Assembly: GCA_964505555.1 (NCBI GenBank)
Contig: CAZDIO010000078.1
Coordinates: 1-15,782, forward strand
Direction: 5' to 3'
DNA length: 15,782 nt
DNA from: CAZDIO01 sp964505555
GTDB lineage: Bacteria > Bdellovibrionota_C > UBA2361 > SZUA-149 > CAZDIO01
Shown here: positions 13,946-15,782 of the stretch, piece by piece
Layout of the letters: each line of letters begins with the position of its first letter
Position numbering within the stretch: position 1 is the stretch's first letter
Notes under the pieces: model-generated
Database searches by the model: none
Seen by the model: only the letters and a program-made list of their open reading frames with translations
What the model was told of the DNA's origin: nothing
Translations under genes and position numbers: made by a program

Positions 13946-15088
13946 TTAAATTCCAAGCTCCGCAAAAACTACCGCAAATATCGCGTTTAAAATTATCACT
14001 GAGACGATACTTTGTACCACTGTTGATGTGGTGTTTGTTCCAATACTTCGTGCATTGTTTTCGACAGCAAGGCCCATCCGACATCCGATAACGGCAATAA
14101 ATATTGCAAACACTGGAGCTTTAATCATTCCAACAATAAACGATTTCGTTGGAAGAACTGTGTGCAATCGTTCTACAAATGTTAATCCTGTGATTCCTAA
14201 ACGTTGATCAGCAATAAGCATACCTCCAATAATCCCCGCTATATCGCCGAGAAAAACCAACAATGGCATAGCAACGATCAGCGCCAGCAACCGTGGCAAC
14301 ACTAAGACCTGCATTGGAGAGAGGCCCAAAGTCTCCATCGCATCAATCTCTTCGTTTAGTTTCATCGTCCCAATGTGTGCAGTAAATGCTGAGCCAGAGC
14401 GCCCAGCAACGATTATCGCCACGATAATCGGTGAGAGCTCGCGGCACATCGCCAAAGCAACGGCATCAACGACAAATATATTTGCTCCGTATTTTTCGAT
14501 CTGTAACGCAAAAAGATATGAAACAACAACCCCAATGAGAAACGTAACCATGGTAATCACTGGAATAGCATCGATAAAAGCCCGTTCAAGATGAATAAAG
14601 AGCTCCTTTACCCGGATCAGAGTGGGCTTTGTAGCGGCGAGAATCGCCTCATACGTTGCCTCACCAAGAAAGGTGAGAATTGCTTTAATGTTTTGCAATC
14701 CATCAAGTGCAGTCTTCCCAACCTTCTCAATAATTCCCAGCTCACGAGAACGGGTAAAAACATCAAACGCTTCAAGTCGCTCTTTTACCAGGAGGCCAAT
14801 GTTGAGATGTTCCTTCTTAAAATGAATTGTCTGCACCGTGTCTGGATCAATTCCTTGTCCAAGAATCGCGCGGTAGATGAGCATTGCTCCAGCGGTATCA
14901 ACCTCAACAACCTCACGACCATCAAGAGCAACATGATCACTTGGTTGAAGCTTTAGGGTTGTAAGCTGCGATCTAATCTCTTCTAGGTGATTAAGCCGCC
15001 AACTCCCACAAAGATAGATACGAACAATTTTTCCTTCTCGAGAAACTCGAAAAAACGAAGAGTCAATTTTCTCGTTCGGTGCAGCCAC
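13946..15088 (-). CDS. mlaE: STAS-MlaE fusion permease of lipid ABC transporter
   Basis: This 380-aa protein has an N-terminal STAS domain (about 12-105), corresponding to E. coli MlaB, with DTAG at 64-67; T65 is in the position of the regulatory Ser/Thr. After a linker, the MlaE permease (about 130-380) has several membrane helices and the family signature ELSPIIVAIIVAGRSGSAF with GTMKLNEEIDAMETLG. It moves phospholipid across or out of the inner membrane, driven by MlaF. The start is GTG 15088; no close Shine-Dalgarno sequence is seen, AAAAGG being about 19 nt upstream. It is first in the four-gene operon. No mlaC-like gene is present. Confidence 0.92.
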   Translation of the reverse strand: MAAPNEKIDSSFFRVSREGKIVRIYLCGSWRLNHLEEIRSQLTTLKLQPSDHVALDGREVVEVDTAGAMLIYRAILGQGIDPDTVQTIHFKKEHLNIGLLVKERLEAFDVFTRSRELGIIEKVGKTALDGLQNIKAILTFLGEATYEAILAATKPTLIRVKELFIHLERAFIDAIPVITMVTFLIGVVVSYLFALQIEKYGANIFVVDAVALAMCRELSPIIVAIIVAGRSGSAFTAHIGTMKLNEEIDAMETLGLSPMQVLVLPRLLALIVAMPLLVFLGDIAGIIGGMLIADQRLGITGLTFVERLHTVLPTKSFIVGMIKAPVFAIFIAVIGCRMGLAVENNARSIGTNTTSTVVQSIVSVIILNAIFAVVFAELGI

Positions 15089-15185
15089 GTTCTAGCGTTC
15101 GGACCTTTTAGGATAAATATCTTCCTCTATTGCTACCTTATATTCCGACAATTTAGAAGGGCGCTGCGCTCTTTGCCTCGTCTTC

Positions 15186-15698
15186 TCAAGATAAGTTCTT
15201 TATCCGCACCTCTGGTTCCCGGCACGCACCTTTAAGACTCATTTTCCAGGAAACTGGCTTAAACCCTTTTCGAAGATTAACTCGAACACTATCTTTCGTT
15301 ACCATTCCTCGAGTTACCGTAATCATCGCAGGAACATGTTCAGGTCCGCGGGCCTCACCGGAAACATCACACAAGACCCCCTTTTTCTTACTGCTTGTGA
15401 TTTCTCGATACTTTAAACTTGTTTCAACTTGATTCTGAAGATCGCTTCGGATCTCACTATCTTTCTCTTTTAACGGTTGAGTTTCCTTAAGGTGAAATCG
15501 TGCAAACATCTCACTTGGAACTTTGTTATAAGGAGAGCGCTCAAGTGAGAGCGGAGTGCAAAGATCACCCTCTCCTACTACCGGAGTATTTGTGTATACC
15601 GGAGATTTTGTTCTAGGCATCTTACAACTCCAATATTCAGCAAAAGTGGTTGTTGGAAGGCAGAATAAGAGCGCACAGTAGAATATCACTTTTTTCAT
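15186..15698 (-). CDS. Secreted four-cysteine protein of unknown function
   Basis: This 170-aa protein has a Sec signal peptide, probably cut after TFA at residue 20. The mature part contains four cysteines (C25, C47, C110, C159), enough for two disulfides. Its start, EYWSCKMPRTKSPVYTNTP, loosely resembles the DUF4124 pattern (YxC, then VYTNTP), but the rest is unlike that family and I make no assignment. ATG 15698 has AGAGGA 8 nt upstream. It is 97 nt before the mla operon on the same strand and could be co-transcribed with it. It is probably periplasmic. Confidence 0.75.
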   Translation of the reverse strand: MKKVIFYCALLFCLPTTTFAEYWSCKMPRTKSPVYTNTPVVGEGDLCTPLSLERSPYNKVPSEMFARFHLKETQPLKEKDSEIRSDLQNQVETSLKYREITSSKKKGVLCDVSGEARGPEHVPAMITVTRGMVTKDSVRVNLRKGFKPVSWKMSLKGACREPEVRIKNLS

Positions 15699-15782
15699 GG
15701 CATAGATCCTCTTTCAAGATTCATTGATAGTAGTAGTTCACGGCCATTAAGTTAGGGATTCCGAAAGAAAGATTTATAGAAC

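Overview
The window looks like chromosomal DNA of a Gram-negative bacterium of moderate GC content. The evidence is a four-gene Mla-type retrograde lipid transport operon with an outer-membrane lipoprotein, a DUF4105 protein with a predicted C-terminal outer-membrane barrel, and several proteins with Sec signal peptides. The gene mix (STAS-fused MlaE, PqiC-like lipoprotein, a DUF3015-DUF4105 pair, abundant palindromic repeats) would fit a deltaproteobacterium-like lineage in the broad sense (Bdellovibrionota, SAR324 and relatives). That placement is an inference and cannot be fixed from the sequence alone.

Layout. Positions 1-900 hold three tRNA genes: Ser(TGA) and Ser(GCT) on the minus strand and Arg(ACG) on the plus strand. 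They are embedded in palindromic repeats; two inverted copies of one repeat bracket the Ser(TGA) gene. A stand-alone receiver (CheY-like) protein follows at 1105-1461. An NAD-dependent sugar epimerase (minus, ends 1678) and a UDP-GlcNAc 2-epimerase WecB (plus, starts 2785) are divergently arranged and probably supply nucleotide sugars for surface polysaccharide. Positions 4019-4731 form an isolated transcription unit: a good sigma70-type promoter, a structured leader of about 150 nt, a near-complete Shine-Dalgarno match, an unrecognised 144-aa protein, and a 22-bp stem-loop. metH (5038-8721) encodes a full-length cobalamin-dependent methionine synthase; its predicted promoter lies upstream of a 103-bp palindromic repeat, which would put the repeat in the mRNA leader. 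Positions 8950-11425 encode a secreted DUF3015 protein, overlapped by a DUF4105 protein. A perfect 33-bp inverted repeat separates this pair from the convergent mla operon (15088 down to 11630, minus), ordered STAS-MlaE permease, MlaF ATPase, MlaD MCE protein and auxiliary lipoprotein. Upstream of that operon is a secreted four-cysteine protein of unknown function.

How it fits together. The protein-coding content is mostly housekeeping and envelope biology. The less ordinary material is non-coding: a 103/104-bp palindromic repeat family with two intact copies and decayed pieces, tRNA genes bracketed by inverted repeats, and the self-contained unknown unit at 4019-4731. I see no CRISPR array, transposase, integrase, phage gene or recognisable defence system.
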